Source: Paraglaciecola chathamensis S18K6 (lineage in GTDB: Bacteria; Pseudomonadota; Gammaproteobacteria; Enterobacterales; Alteromonadaceae). From it: a DNA stretch of 64,000 nt. The DNA lies in assembly GCA_000314955.1 (NCBI GenBank), contig BAEM01000042.1:62001-126000 (forward strand), written 5' to 3'. The position numbers and the translations under genes are program-made. Positions 8,217 through 17,440 of this stretch are shown here, in pieces. Within the stretch, counting starts at the first letter, position 1, and every line of letters starts with the position of its first letter. The notes under the pieces are model-generated. The model did not search any database and was not told the origin of the DNA. It saw only the letters and a program-made list of their open reading frames with translations.

Positions 8217-9569
8217 TTAGGCTTTCTCCGACTCTACGTGTGCAGCAATAATGCCTGCAGTTTGCTCATCAAGGATATGTACAATTGATTTGCTGCGACC
8301 AGCAACGATGCTGTGCATAAGAATCAATGGTAATGCTGCAATAATACCTTGAGCCGTTGTTACCAACGCCATCGAAATACTACCAGCCATCAATCTTGGG
8401 TCACCTGTACCGAACAATGTAATTTGTTGGAAGGTTGCGATCATACCAAGTACCGTACCTAACAAACCAAGTAGCGGAGCGATTGCTGCGAAAATCTTGA
8501 TGATATTAATACCACTTTCAATTTTCGGAAGCTCTTTAAGAATCGCTTCGTCAAGTTTAAGCTCAAGGTTTTCAGCATCAGATGCTTTATTATCTTTGTA
8601 CACTTGAAGAATACGTCCAAGTGGGTTGCCGCTTGAAGGATTGCCAGTGTTGTTCAACTGAGAACGCATTTTTCCACTGATAATCGTCAAGGTAACAATT
8701 TTATAAAGGCCGATAAGAAGACCAAGAATCAACATAGCAGTAATGACGTAACCTACTACACCACCTGCGTGATAACGCTCAGACATAGTTGCTTTTTCTT
8801 TAAGCAAACCTAAGATACCGCCACGTGAAGGGTCAGCATAAAAAGGTACTAGGCCAGACGTAGCTGATAACAACTCTTGGGCTGAACTTACTAGGTAACC
8901 ATCAGGTTGACGACCAAGAGGCTGAACGATCTCATTTTGATCATCGTAAACCAAGTAACCTTGCTCACCAATCAAGTTAAATGTACCTACACGTACAACT
9001 TCTTGAGTAGTAGAACCACCATCCAAGCTGATTACTTCAGTTTGGAAACGAGAAACTTGACCTGACTCAGTCATCTCAGTTTGAAGTGCGAACCACAAAT
9101 CTTCTAACTCTTGAATGTTAGGAAGACCTTTAGACTCTTCAGACATGCTCTTTAAGAACTCGCCACGGCCTGGGAATTCAGCACTTACAATAGAAGTAGA
9201 GATTTGACCAAATGCTTCAGAAGATGCTTGACGCACAACACCAAACATTTCACCAAGGGTACCAGTTGCTTGATTAAGCTCCTGCTCTTTTTCTGCTAGC
9301 GCTACTTCGTTGTCTGAATATTTCTTGGCAAGGTTATCACCGCGAGTTTGTTCAGCTTTAAGATCAGCTTGCGCTTTTCTAAGAAGAGCTTGTTTGTCAG
9401 CACGTGCTGATTGGAACTCAGCTTCACGCTCTTTGTTTATGCGAGCTTCAGAAACTCGATTCTTCTTAACTTCTTGCAGTAAGTCTTCAAGAGACGTAGC
9501 CGCATGAACTGAAGATGCGAATAAAGCTACCGATGCCGCAGCTAATACTGATTTATAGATTGTTTTCAT
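8217..9569 (-). CDS. ttpC: TtpC-like long MotA/TolQ/ExbB protein of the TonB2 system
   Basis: A 450-residue inner-membrane protein. A cleavable signal peptide (ends SSVHAA, about residue 24) is followed by a long periplasmic part starting with a coiled coil (residues about 28-110, rich in K, E, A and Q). The C-terminal third is an ExbB-type channel domain with a helix near VGYVITAMLILGLLIGLYK and the motifs IAPLLGLLGTVLGMIATFQ and MAGSISMALVTTAQGIIAAL. In Vibrio TonB2 systems the protein of this shape, TtpC, is required for transport. Presence of both TtpC and a short ExbB is diagnostic of this TonB class. Confidence 0.88.
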   Translation of the reverse strand: MKTIYKSVLAAASVALFASSVHAATSLEDLLQEVKKNRVSEARINKEREAEFQSARADKQALLRKAQADLKAEQTRGDNLAKKYSDNEVALAEKEQELNQATGTLGEMFGVVRQASSEAFGQISTSIVSAEFPGRGEFLKSMSEESKGLPNIQELEDLWFALQTEMTESGQVSRFQTEVISLDGGSTTQEVVRVGTFNLIGEQGYLVYDDQNEIVQPLGRQPDGYLVSSAQELLSATSGLVPFYADPSRGGILGLLKEKATMSERYHAGGVVGYVITAMLILGLLIGLYKIVTLTIISGKMRSQLNNTGNPSSGNPLGRILQVYKDNKASDAENLELKLDEAILKELPKIESGINIIKIFAAIAPLLGLLGTVLGMIATFQQITLFGTGDPRLMAGSISMALVTTAQGIIAALPLILMHSIVAGRSKSIVHILDEQTAGIIAAHVESEKA

Positions 9570-9574
9570 CGATA

Positions 9575-10348
9575 TTACTCCGCAGCTTTAATGGGTAGTT
9601 TGATTAGGTCAGCTGGCACGAGTTTGTTGGCCATACGAACAGCCGTTACTACAGAGCTTAGGTATTCATCACCCAATTTCTGCCAAGCTCTTGCGTCGTT
9701 ATCCCAAACCCAAGCGTTTTTCTGATCTAAAGAAAGCGCTGCTAAAACAGTACGACCTAGGTTAAAGAAATCAACGGTGATTTCAGTCCCTTCAAAATCA
9801 AGCTTGCCTTGATAAGCACGAATGTTCTGACCATACTGATTTTCAATTTGATATGCTTCGATTACCTGACGGAACTGCTCTGAAGTAGTTACGTTTGAGT
9901 TAGCCATGATGTCGCGAAGACGCTCAACACGTGCGCGACGCTCTTCAAGGTTAATAGGAATATCAAGTTCGATAAATTGCTCTAGACTGTCGATCATACG
10001 AAACATCAATGGAACAACACCACGTTTAACACCTTCAATACCGTCTATTTGACGTTGAAGAGAATCGATACCGCGCTGCTGGTCTGCAACCAATGTTGCT
10101 AGATAGTCGTTATAAACTTTTAAGTTTTCTGTTTCATCAACAACTTGGCGATATTCAGAAAAGATGTCTAACGATTGCTCGTATAGTTTGTTAATTTTTT
10201 CTTGAGACTTCGCTGCATCCACGTGAATCTTTGACTCTTCTTTATGAAGGTCATTCAACGGGTCTGCAGAGACAACAGCACTACTACCGAGTGCTAGTGC
10301 ACCGATAACGGTAGAAGCAATAAGGTTTCTCTTGCTCATTTTGGACAT
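9575..10348 (-). CDS. DUF3450 periplasmic coiled-coil protein, first gene of the TonB operon
   Basis: A 257-residue exported protein of family DUF3450. A signal peptide (IASTVIGALALGSSAVVSAD) precedes a long helical, probably coiled-coil region (residues about 30-130) and a globular end containing TVDFFNLGRTVLAALS and AWVWDNDARAWQKL. DUF3450 genes usually head ttpC-exbB-exbD-tonB operons, and here it ends 5 bases before ttpC. I use the ATG at 10348, which has GGGA close upstream; a TTG nine bases earlier is possible. Its biochemical role is undescribed to my knowledge. Confidence 0.8.
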   Translation of the reverse strand: MSKMSKRNLIASTVIGALALGSSAVVSADPLNDLHKEESKIHVDAAKSQEKINKLYEQSLDIFSEYRQVVDETENLKVYNDYLATLVADQQRGIDSLQRQIDGIEGVKRGVVPLMFRMIDSLEQFIELDIPINLEERRARVERLRDIMANSNVTTSEQFRQVIEAYQIENQYGQNIRAYQGKLDFEGTEITVDFFNLGRTVLAALSLDQKNAWVWDNDARAWQKLGDEYLSSVVTAVRMANKLVPADLIKLPIKAAE

Positions 10349-10357
10349 AATTCCCAA

Positions 10358-10934
10358 CCAATTTTCTTGTTTTGGATCCTCGCCGACGGGTAAAAAAACG
10401 TCGCAAGGGGCTTCTAAGCTTTATAAGTTATAGGGGCTTAGTATTAATGGAATTTAACACTAAGACTTCAAGATATTCACATGGAACCCTGCGAATTGTC
10501 AAGGTGGCACATGTATTAAGCGCAACAAAGTTGAGTGAAAAAAGAGAAGTAAAAAATTAGCGATTTGAGGGTTTGAACCATTTTTTAAACAAAATAGAGG
10601 TTGCACGACCAAACATGAGCGATTTTCGTACAGATACAGCACCAATAGTTATAGAAATTAAAAAAAAACTCATAATAATTTATAGCCTGAGTAAATTTTT
10701 TAGAAATTAACATTTTTAAATTGGAGCTCAATTTTAGCCCCTCACGGTCAATTTCAGCCCAATTTGTGAAAAGTTCCTCCTCTTTTTAATAACAAAAATA
10801 TGATGTCAGTTTATCGTTACATTTCATAACACTAAACAACAGATAGAGCACTAAGTTTACGTTTGTTATCTCAATCAAACTTCGATATTGTTATTGTAAA
10901 AAACACGAGTGTTTCTAAACAAGGGAATTATAAA
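10358..10934. other. Divergent intergenic region between the TonB operon and the lipoprotein gene
   Basis: A 577-base AT-rich gap that must hold the promoters of the leftward TonB operon and the rightward lipoprotein gene. It has several poly-A and poly-T tracts (for example around 10625-10720) and the paired 13-mer listed separately. I could not pick a convincing sigma-70 promoter, nor a Fur box. A small rightward frame at 10372-10560 looks non-coding. Confidence 0.6.
10728..10760 (+). promoter_or_regulatory. Paired 13-bp direct repeat, TCAATTTYAGCCC, spaced 20 bp
   Basis: TCAATTTTAGCCC (10728-10740) and TCAATTTCAGCCC (10748-10760) differ at one base and start exactly 20 bases apart, two turns of the helix. 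This puts them on the same DNA face, as expected for an activator or repressor binding as a tandem dimer. The regulator is unknown. Confidence 0.4.
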
Positions 10935-11252
10935 ATGAACAACACACTTTTCTTAGCTGGTCTCGTTATCAGTTCTTTAGTAGTTTTAACTGCATGTTCA
11001 AGTAATGAAGTCGCACAAAAAAAATCAGCATTCAGCCAATGTGTAAAAGAGAATAAAGGTGACGAGGAGTTATGCGCTTCTAAAGAGTCGGTTGATCGTA
11101 CAGGATTGATCTGTAAAAACGTCACCGTAACGGGTTCGAGACTTCCTGAAAGAGTTTGCACAACTAAAGCTCAAAGAGAACAACAATCACGGGATTCTAA
11201 AATGATGGTTGAAGGTATGCAGCGTCGAGGTCAGGCAACTAGCCAGCAGTGA
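10935..11252 (+). CDS. Small lipoprotein with a VTGSR motif between cysteines
   Basis: A 105-residue protein with a lipoprotein signal peptide: a hydrophobic stretch then LVVLTAC, with the lipid-accepting cysteine at residue 21 and serine after it. The mature part holds four more cysteines, including the pair enclosing KNVTVTGSRLPERV, and a charged Gln-rich tail. The CxxVxVTGSRxxxRVC pattern with a following basic helix resembles a widespread but uncharacterised family of small exported proteins. The start at 10935 follows AAGGGAA; a longer frame from 10863 has no such site. The stop overlaps the next ATG (ATGA-type), so translation is coupled to the methyltransferase. Confidence 0.7.
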   Translation: MNNTLFLAGLVISSLVVLTACSSNEVAQKKSAFSQCVKENKGDEELCASKESVDRTGLICKNVTVTGSRLPERVCTTKAQREQQSRDSKMMVEGMQRRGQATSQQ

Positions 11253-12250
11253 TGAATGAAGCGCAAAGTAATTTAAATGATAGTGGCACCGTAGGATTAA
11301 CTGCTTGGGAAAATCATTGGCAGAAAACAAATGATACCGCAGCATTCGAAGAAAGCACTCCTCTTCATAATTACTTGCAAACACATTGGTCTAATTTTTT
11401 AAAGCAGACCATTTCCCCACATAACGACACTAAATTAATCGATCTTGCATGTGGGAAAGGAACTGTCAGTGAACTTGCTGTATCCCAAGGTAAAGCGGCA
11501 AACACTGGCAGACTTGATATCCATTGTGTTGACGCATCATTTAGTGCAGTTAAGAATGTCGCGCAACGTTTGAGTATCTCAGCTGCATTACAAGCAAACT
11601 GCGCTAACTTACCCTATCAGAACGATAGCTTTGACTTAGTTGTAAGCCAGTTCGGCATTGAGTATGCCCCAGCACATTCTGCTAAAGAGTTTGCTAGAAT
11701 TTTAAAGTCTTCGGGTAGATTCGCGTCAGTTATCCATTATAAAAATGGTGCTATTTATCAAGATTGTAATGAAAAGCGAAAACTGATTGAAAAGATTTTA
11801 TCTCTTAACCTTTTTGAAAAAGCGCAAGTTGCTTTTACAGCAGGGTATGCTGTCGTCGACGGCAAGCTTCCTCCCCAAGTATTTCAGAAAGCTGATGCGG
11901 ACTTTGCTCCTGTTATTGAACAGTATAAGCAAGTAATCATCTCCACAAATAGCGAAGTAAAGAGTTTACTTATCCAGATCCTAAAAGATATGGGTTTCAT
12001 GTATGAAAACATTTCGTCTCACAGTGAACAGGATGTAAGTGATTGGCTTACGTCTACTAAATTAGAGTTCATTAATTTTAAAGACAGGATGTCCTCGATG
12101 GTAAATGCAGCGATGGATGAAGAACAGATTTGTCAAATGCTGGCCCCATTTCTAGCGAAAGGCTTCACACAGACTATATGCGAACGACTTTCAGTAGATA
12201 ATGACCCACCCTTTGCATGGTTTGTTCAAATAGCTAATATTAACGCTTAG
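11252..12250 (+). CDS. Class I SAM-dependent methyltransferase, unknown substrate
   Basis: A 332-residue cytosolic protein with a Rossmann-type methyltransferase domain in residues about 50-170. Motif I is LIDLACGKGTVSEL, the acidic second-strand end is IHCVDASFSAVKNV, and post-motif segments read NCANLPYQNDSFDLVVSQFG and EFARILKSSGRFASV. The C-terminal half (about 170-332) is helical and unassigned. The ATG overlaps the lipoprotein stop. The layout resembles UbiE/Methyltransf_11 enzymes, but nothing shows the acceptor. It converges with the sulfotransferase gene nine bases away. Confidence 0.82.
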   Translation: MNEAQSNLNDSGTVGLTAWENHWQKTNDTAAFEESTPLHNYLQTHWSNFLKQTISPHNDTKLIDLACGKGTVSELAVSQGKAANTGRLDIHCVDASFSAVKNVAQRLSISAALQANCANLPYQNDSFDLVVSQFGIEYAPAHSAKEFARILKSSGRFASVIHYKNGAIYQDCNEKRKLIEKILSLNLFEKAQVAFTAGYAVVDGKLPPQVFQKADADFAPVIEQYKQVIISTNSEVKSLLIQILKDMGFMYENISSHSEQDVSDWLTSTKLEFINFKDRMSSMVNAAMDEEQICQMLAPFLAKGFTQTICERLSVDNDPPFAWFVQIANINA

Positions 12251-12258
12251 TAGGCATA

Positions 12259-13908
12259 TTAATCATTCAAGTCTTTTAAATATGGCTTATAGTTCTGCCA
12301 ACGCGCGAGAGAGTTATTATTTATTGGTTGCCTGACTTGCCAGATACTCGCGGTTTTAACTCGCTTTTTCTGCTGATGAAACGCTAAACAGGTGTCGCTC
12401 CATGGTAGCCCTAAAAACTCTAATAAATTAGCCAACTCAGTATCAAAGTTAGACACTAACGACTCGTAATTCACTACGAAATAGTCATGGTCGGATAAGA
12501 CACCCTGCCAGTGTTTTAGCAACTTCATTTGCTCATCATAATAATGCTTAATGTCGGCTAAGCTTGAAGCATAGTTAAGAGAGTGATCTAATTGCTGAAA
12601 GTAAACAGACAAACAATTATCTAAACGATCTCGTTGCGTAAATATAAATTTAGCTCGAGGAAATACACGTTTTATTATCGCTACTAAGGCAAAATTCAGC
12701 GGATTTTTATCTGTGAAAAATCGGGGGCTAGATAAGTGGCGTTCGATATTGCTTTTATATTCTTGAGAGATGCTTAGAAGGTTGTCGTCACTTATGTTCA
12801 TGGGCTTCTGCAAATCGGGACAAACCTTTTCAACAGCTTTTATAAGAAAGTCTATTTCACCTGCCGACTGAACATCGGGATGTGCAGCTAAGACTTGCTC
12901 CACAAGTGTCGAACCAGAACGAAACATGCCACAAATAAAAATGGGTGAAAACGGCTCTTCAAGGTTGTTTGAAGTAGAGTTAAACCACTGACGATCAAAA
13001 TTGCGACAGATGTCTTGGGTCAATTGCTCCTGCTCCATTGGATTATATGGTAATGATTTCTCAGCCAGTAACTTATTACCTAAAGTGTAAAAATATGCAG
13101 CTTTCTCATACTTTTTACAATCATCGTATAATTTACCCAAAGCGAAATACAAAGATCCTAGCTCCTCTGGGGCATATTCATTTGCAGAAAGTGCAGAATC
13201 AATGGTCAGAATTAGTCTCTCACTTTCAACGGTACTCATATTCATACTTGCCAGTCGTGACATGGCCAGAGCGTGATCTGGTTGAATTGCTAAAATCTTT
13301 AGGTACAACTCCTGTGCACGCTCCTTGTCTGCTAGCTCATCACAAAGACTTGCTAAATTGAATAATGCAGGTAAATACGCTGGTTGTTCATTTAATATCT
13401 CGTTTAACACACCAATGGCTTGCTCTTCTTTACCAATCTGTTGGTGTATATCCGCTATCTTGAGCTTAGCGAGAGATTTATCAGAAAAACTGCATTCAAT
13501 TGCCGCCCCATAGTGTTGAAGCGCTTCATCAAAAAGGCGCTCGCGCCTGCAACCGTCGGCTAAATTATATAACCCATCAGGATCAGTTGGTTCATCGGAC
13601 ACATACCTGCGCAAATAATTCATCGCCCGAGCTTTTTGCCCATCTGAGTAACAAAGGGAATATAGGTTTCTAACATACACATTAGGAGATGAAGCAATTG
13701 ACACTAATTGCTCTAAGCCAGCAATCGCTGAGTCGATACTATTGGACTCTATATATAGCTGAACTATCGCTCTGAGCAAAGGCTCCTTAATTGAGGTGGT
13801 CGCTAAGGTGATATTCAATAACTCAATAGCATCAGCATGCTGTCCAAGCGCATGTAGCTGGTACGCTTGATTAATTTTTTCGACTATAAAATCTGGAATA
13901 TTCGTCAT
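12259..13908 (-). CDS. TPR-containing sulfotransferase family protein
   Basis: A protein of about 549 residues. Residues 1-300 hold tandem TPR-like repeats (for example LYLKILAIQPDHALAMSRLA and LYFALGKLYDDCKKYEKAAY). The C-terminal 250 residues are a sulfotransferase domain: PIFICGMFRSGSTLVEQVLA is the 5'-phosphosulfate loop binding PAPS, and a later RAKFIFTQRDRLDNCLSVYF fits the 3'-phosphate-binding segment. The acceptor is unknown; related TPR-sulfotransferases are annotated near TonB-dependent receptors, as here. A GTG at 13944 would add 12 residues, but it abuts a terminator hairpin and lacks a ribosome binding site, so I prefer the ATG at 13908; neither start is well supported. Confidence 0.85.
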   Translation of the reverse strand: MTNIPDFIVEKINQAYQLHALGQHADAIELLNITLATTSIKEPLLRAIVQLYIESNSIDSAIAGLEQLVSIASSPNVYVRNLYSLCYSDGQKARAMNYLRRYVSDEPTDPDGLYNLADGCRRERLFDEALQHYGAAIECSFSDKSLAKLKIADIHQQIGKEEQAIGVLNEILNEQPAYLPALFNLASLCDELADKERAQELYLKILAIQPDHALAMSRLASMNMSTVESERLILTIDSALSANEYAPEELGSLYFALGKLYDDCKKYEKAAYFYTLGNKLLAEKSLPYNPMEQEQLTQDICRNFDRQWFNSTSNNLEEPFSPIFICGMFRSGSTLVEQVLAAHPDVQSAGEIDFLIKAVEKVCPDLQKPMNISDDNLLSISQEYKSNIERHLSSPRFFTDKNPLNFALVAIIKRVFPRAKFIFTQRDRLDNCLSVYFQQLDHSLNYASSLADIKHYYDEQMKLLKHWQGVLSDHDYFVVNYESLVSNFDTELANLLEFLGLPWSDTCLAFHQQKKRVKTASIWQVRQPINNNSLARWQNYKPYLKDLND

Positions 13909-13948
13909 ATCAGCTAAAACATCCGAGGGGTAAACTGAATTCACTCAC

Positions 13949-13975
13949 AAAAAAAGGCACCTAAGTGCCTTTTTA
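13949..13975 (-). terminator. Terminator after the TonB-dependent receptor gene
   Basis: Perfect stem AAAAAGGCAC / GTGCCTTTTT with a CTAA loop and T runs on both strands. It sits between the receptor stop (14003) and the sulfotransferase start, so the receptor is probably a separate transcript with some read-through. Confidence 0.85.
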
Positions 13976-14002
13976 TATTACATCTATTTAGTTTCTATAG
14001 CA

Positions 14003-16972
14003 TTAGTAGCTAACTGAAACACCCATAAACACGTAACGTCCTAAAACGTCGTATGGCCCAGGGAATACGTTACCATTTGCAGAACCTGCAGGTGCATTAC
14101 CGATTACTTGAGGCTCAACATCAAATAAGTTGTTAACACCTAAGCGGAATGATGCATTTTCAAACGCATTCCAGTTACCTGTCAAATCGAAGTAAGTCTT
14201 AGACTTCAATGAAACGGCATTATCGCCACCATTTAACTCATCAGTACCGTCAACATAGCGCATAGTACCAGTTACAGTAACGTCCCAAGGTGAAATCCAA
14301 GTTGTACGCAAGTTGTAACGTAGCTCAGGTGTAGGACCTGCAGTGTCAACACCACAGATTGAACGATCCCACTTACCTAAACAATCAACTACGTCCGAAC
14401 TAGGCGTGTTCTTTTGATCCCACTTTGTAAGGAAAGTACCTACAAGGTTTAGTTTGATGTCACCCATGTCGCCGATACCGAACTCATAAGCTGCATCAAA
14501 ATCCACACCAGCTGTAGCGAAGAAACCTAAGTTAATATCTGTAGATGTAACGCTATCTTGGCCTAGCCATAAACTACCTGACCCACCACGATTAATAAGA
14601 CTACAGAACTCTTCGTTACCAGTCGTAGCACATTCGCGAATGATAAATTCAGATGAAACACCACCAATTGCGCCTGTTACATCAATATCGAAATAGTCTA
14701 GCGCCAAGCTAAAGCCTGGCATATCACTAGGTGAAAATACGATACCATAAGAAATTGTATCAGACTCTTCAGGATCTAAGTCAGGGTTACCACCTGTGAT
14801 TTGGTTGTATTGACCGGCAGGGTTACTTGGTGCGCCACCCGCATCATATGCTGCGCCACTTAAACCAGTATTAATACATTGCTCACGAGTAAACTCAATG
14901 TTTCCATCTTCATCAGCAGCACATGGGTCATTGTTCATGTTGAATAAGCCTAAGCCTTGTGATCTGAACAATTCACGTACGTTACCCGCTCTTACTGCAC
15001 GTTGGAAACTTGCACGAATACGTACATCATCATTCACTTTCCAGTCAGCCGCATACTTATATGTATTTGTTGATTTGTCAGTTGAATAATCAGAGTAACG
15101 ATACGCTAGCTCTAAGTTAAGCTCTTGCATAAAGTCAACATCTTGCACTAGTGGGATGTTTGCTTCTGTGAAAAGCTCCTCTACTGTAAAGCCACCACTA
15201 ACACCTAATGTAGGTCCACCTTGGCCTGCACCATCACCACTTTCAAAGCCTTGGTCTGGTTCAAAACTTAGGGTTTCTTCTCGACGCTCAAAACCAACAA
15301 CTACGTTAACACCAGTTGAGGTACCAGGTACGATAACGCCAAGATCAGTTAAGTCACCTGCAACATAACCACTCACTTGTGTCGTTTCAACATCACCGCG
15401 AGCAAATAAAGGAAGGGTTATATAATTTAATGTTTCTTCAGTTACTGAGTCAGTCGTGAATATATTCCAAGGAACACAGGCAGCATCGACTACAACACCA
15501 TTCGCGTCAGGAATGGCAGAGCGACAAACAGCTTCTCCAGTATCAGGGTCTGAAACAGCATCAAACGCTCTACCTATGCGAGTGATTGATAACTCGTTAC
15601 GATATGTCTGAATGAATGACGTTGTGCCGTAGTTTGCAAAAATATCGTATGACCAATTGTCATTAATAAAGCCGCGAGCACCAACTACACCACGGAAAGA
15701 AGTATGACGAAGATCATCCTGTCTAGGATTACCTTCAACGTTTCGGCGGCCAATATAAGCGTTACCTAACACGTCGTCAGTCGTTAGTCCATTTGCGCCA
15801 CAAGTTACATCAAATTGTTGTTGCGATAGTAATGGGTTTGCACAATCCAAGGTAGTTGTTACGAAAAATGCGCCTGATGGTGCAATCTGAGCAACACTGC
15901 GGTTATCCATGAAGTTAGCTTCTGCATAAACTGTGTGGTTATCATTGATATCGTAATGACCTAGCGCACCAAATGTCTTACGAACGTCAGGACGTTGGAA
16001 ATAGTTAAGTGGACCATAGTTATAAGTTGTGCCGTCACGAGGGACAAATTGGTCACCTTGAACTTTAAAATCAAATGACGTTGTATTTCCTAAATTAACA
16101 AGTGGGTCTGCAACTCCATTCAAACCGAAGTCAGTAATGCGCCCTTCAGCAATAGTACCTGAGCCCACACAACCTAGAGGTGAACCTGAAACCGCACAGG
16201 CACTGTAATCTCGGCTGCTTTGGCTTACCGCTTGAATATTACGATAACTAGCGTACATGGTAACGTTACCGCGCCCATCAGCTGTATTAGCACCTAAAAG
16301 TACAGAGAAATCATTCGCGTGGCCGTCTTTTACACTACCGTTTGCAAAATCGAAACCAGAGTCAGCAGCTAGGCCTTGCATGAATGCATTATCGTTGTCG
16401 TGTTGATAGAAGCTGTGCTGATAATCGAACTGAACGCCTTCGAAATCATCTTTTAGAATAAAGTTAACAACACCGGCAACCGCATCAGAACCATAAGTAG
16501 CAGAAGCACCACCTGTAAGCACTTCAATACGTTCAACCAAACCAGCAGGGATTTGGTTTACGTCACCGCCAGTACCGCCAGCCAACGGCGAGCCAGCTGG
16601 CATACGACGTCCGTTAACTAATGTTAGTGTGCGGTTAGAACCTAAGTTTCTCAAATCGACAGTCGCTGTACCCGTCGCGCCGTTGGCCGTACCTGAGGTT
16701 TGACCACCGAAAATTTGTGGCATGTCATTAAGTAAATCTTCGATACGTGTTACACCACTGACAGCGATATCTTCAGCACTTATCTCAACGACAGGGCTTG
16801 CGCTAACAAGGTTGGCTTTTTGAATACGAGAGCCGGTAACAGAGATTTTTTCTACGCTTTGTTCAGCAGATGTTTCTTGAGCATTTACTGTAAATGTAGA
16901 CAATGCAGTTGAAGCAGCACCTACAGCAAAAGCCAGACGAACTGACTTCGTCAACTTAGAGTTTGTAAACAT
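14003..16972 (-). CDS. TonB-dependent outer-membrane receptor
   Basis: A 989-residue receptor for TonB-energised uptake. A signal peptide ends near TFTVNAQ (about residue 31). A TonB-box-like segment EKISVTGSR (about 41-49) precedes the plug domain (about 55-175), which contains IEDLLNDMPQI, TLVNGRRMPAGS and VERIEVLTGGASATYGSDAV. The barrel has the C-terminal segments NNLFDVEPQV and a final tyrosine (VSVSY), as expected for BAM-dependent insertion. The ribosome binding site AGGGAG is clear. Large size and long loops suit peptide, glycan or other bulky ligands; the ligand is unknown. It should use the TonB system at 6.7-10.3 kb. Confidence 0.95.
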   Translation of the reverse strand: MFTNSKLTKSVRLAFAVGAASTALSTFTVNAQETSAEQSVEKISVTGSRIQKANLVSASPVVEISAEDIAVSGVTRIEDLLNDMPQIFGGQTSGTANGATGTATVDLRNLGSNRTLTLVNGRRMPAGSPLAGGTGGDVNQIPAGLVERIEVLTGGASATYGSDAVAGVVNFILKDDFEGVQFDYQHSFYQHDNDNAFMQGLAADSGFDFANGSVKDGHANDFSVLLGANTADGRGNVTMYASYRNIQAVSQSSRDYSACAVSGSPLGCVGSGTIAEGRITDFGLNGVADPLVNLGNTTSFDFKVQGDQFVPRDGTTYNYGPLNYFQRPDVRKTFGALGHYDINDNHTVYAEANFMDNRSVAQIAPSGAFFVTTTLDCANPLLSQQQFDVTCGANGLTTDDVLGNAYIGRRNVEGNPRQDDLRHTSFRGVVGARGFINDNWSYDIFANYGTTSFIQTYRNELSITRIGRAFDAVSDPDTGEAVCRSAIPDANGVVVDAACVPWNIFTTDSVTEETLNYITLPLFARGDVETTQVSGYVAGDLTDLGVIVPGTSTGVNVVVGFERREETLSFEPDQGFESGDGAGQGGPTLGVSGGFTVEELFTEANIPLVQDVDFMQELNLELAYRYSDYSTDKSTNTYKYAADWKVNDDVRIRASFQRAVRAGNVRELFRSQGLGLFNMNNDPCAADEDGNIEFTREQCINTGLSGAAYDAGGAPSNPAGQYNQITGGNPDLDPEESDTISYGIVFSPSDMPGFSLALDYFDIDVTGAIGGVSSEFIIRECATTGNEEFCSLINRGGSGSLWLGQDSVTSTDINLGFFATAGVDFDAAYEFGIGDMGDIKLNLVGTFLTKWDQKNTPSSDVVDCLGKWDRSICGVDTAGPTPELRYNLRTTWISPWDVTVTGTMRYVDGTDELNGGDNAVSLKSKTYFDLTGNWNAFENASFRLGVNNLFDVEPQVIGNAPAGSANGNVFPGPYDVLGRYVFMGVSVSY

Positions 16973-17440
16973 GTATGTCTCCCTGGACCACTATATATGT
17001 GTTTAGTGTTTATTCGCTAGTGCGATTTTTTATTAAATAAAGGTAGTGAACCTCACTTGAATAGTATCCAAACAAACTTGCCTAGGTCAATGCTTTAGAA
17101 CATCTAATACTCAAAAGTTATGAATGAAATACCAATACAGTGGCAGTTAAGTAAATTTATATTTACAAAATTTACATAGAAGCAGCATTTTTACTCGTTT
17201 TGATCAAAGAAAAGTCACAAAAAAGTATTTGGTCATTTTTATGTAAATTAAAAACAAAGCTTAATAAACGCTCAATCAAAACACGTATTTTTCACTTCCC
17301 TTAAATTGTTAGACAACAAACTTTGAAACAAACTCTTTCATAAATTTTGTCTTGGTTTATGCTGAACATATTGAAGGTGCACGAATTCATTTACTTAGGT
17401 GGAATTCAGTTTGCGTTAAAGGTGACAAGGTTAAAATGCA
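16973..17440. other. Divergent non-coding region, receptor and comFB-like promoters
   Basis: A 468-base AT-rich gap between two divergent genes. It contains a leftward AGGGAG ribosome binding site for the receptor and repeated TTTACA/TGTAAA-like words (for example near 17155-17180 and 17240), but no clear inverted repeat. I see no RNA gene and no convincing promoter boxes. Confidence 0.5.

Noticed and set aside
10372-10560. A 62-codon rightward frame in the TonB operon promoter region
   Set aside because: No ribosome binding site, odd composition (basic, low complexity) and position over the divergent promoter region; no family recognised.
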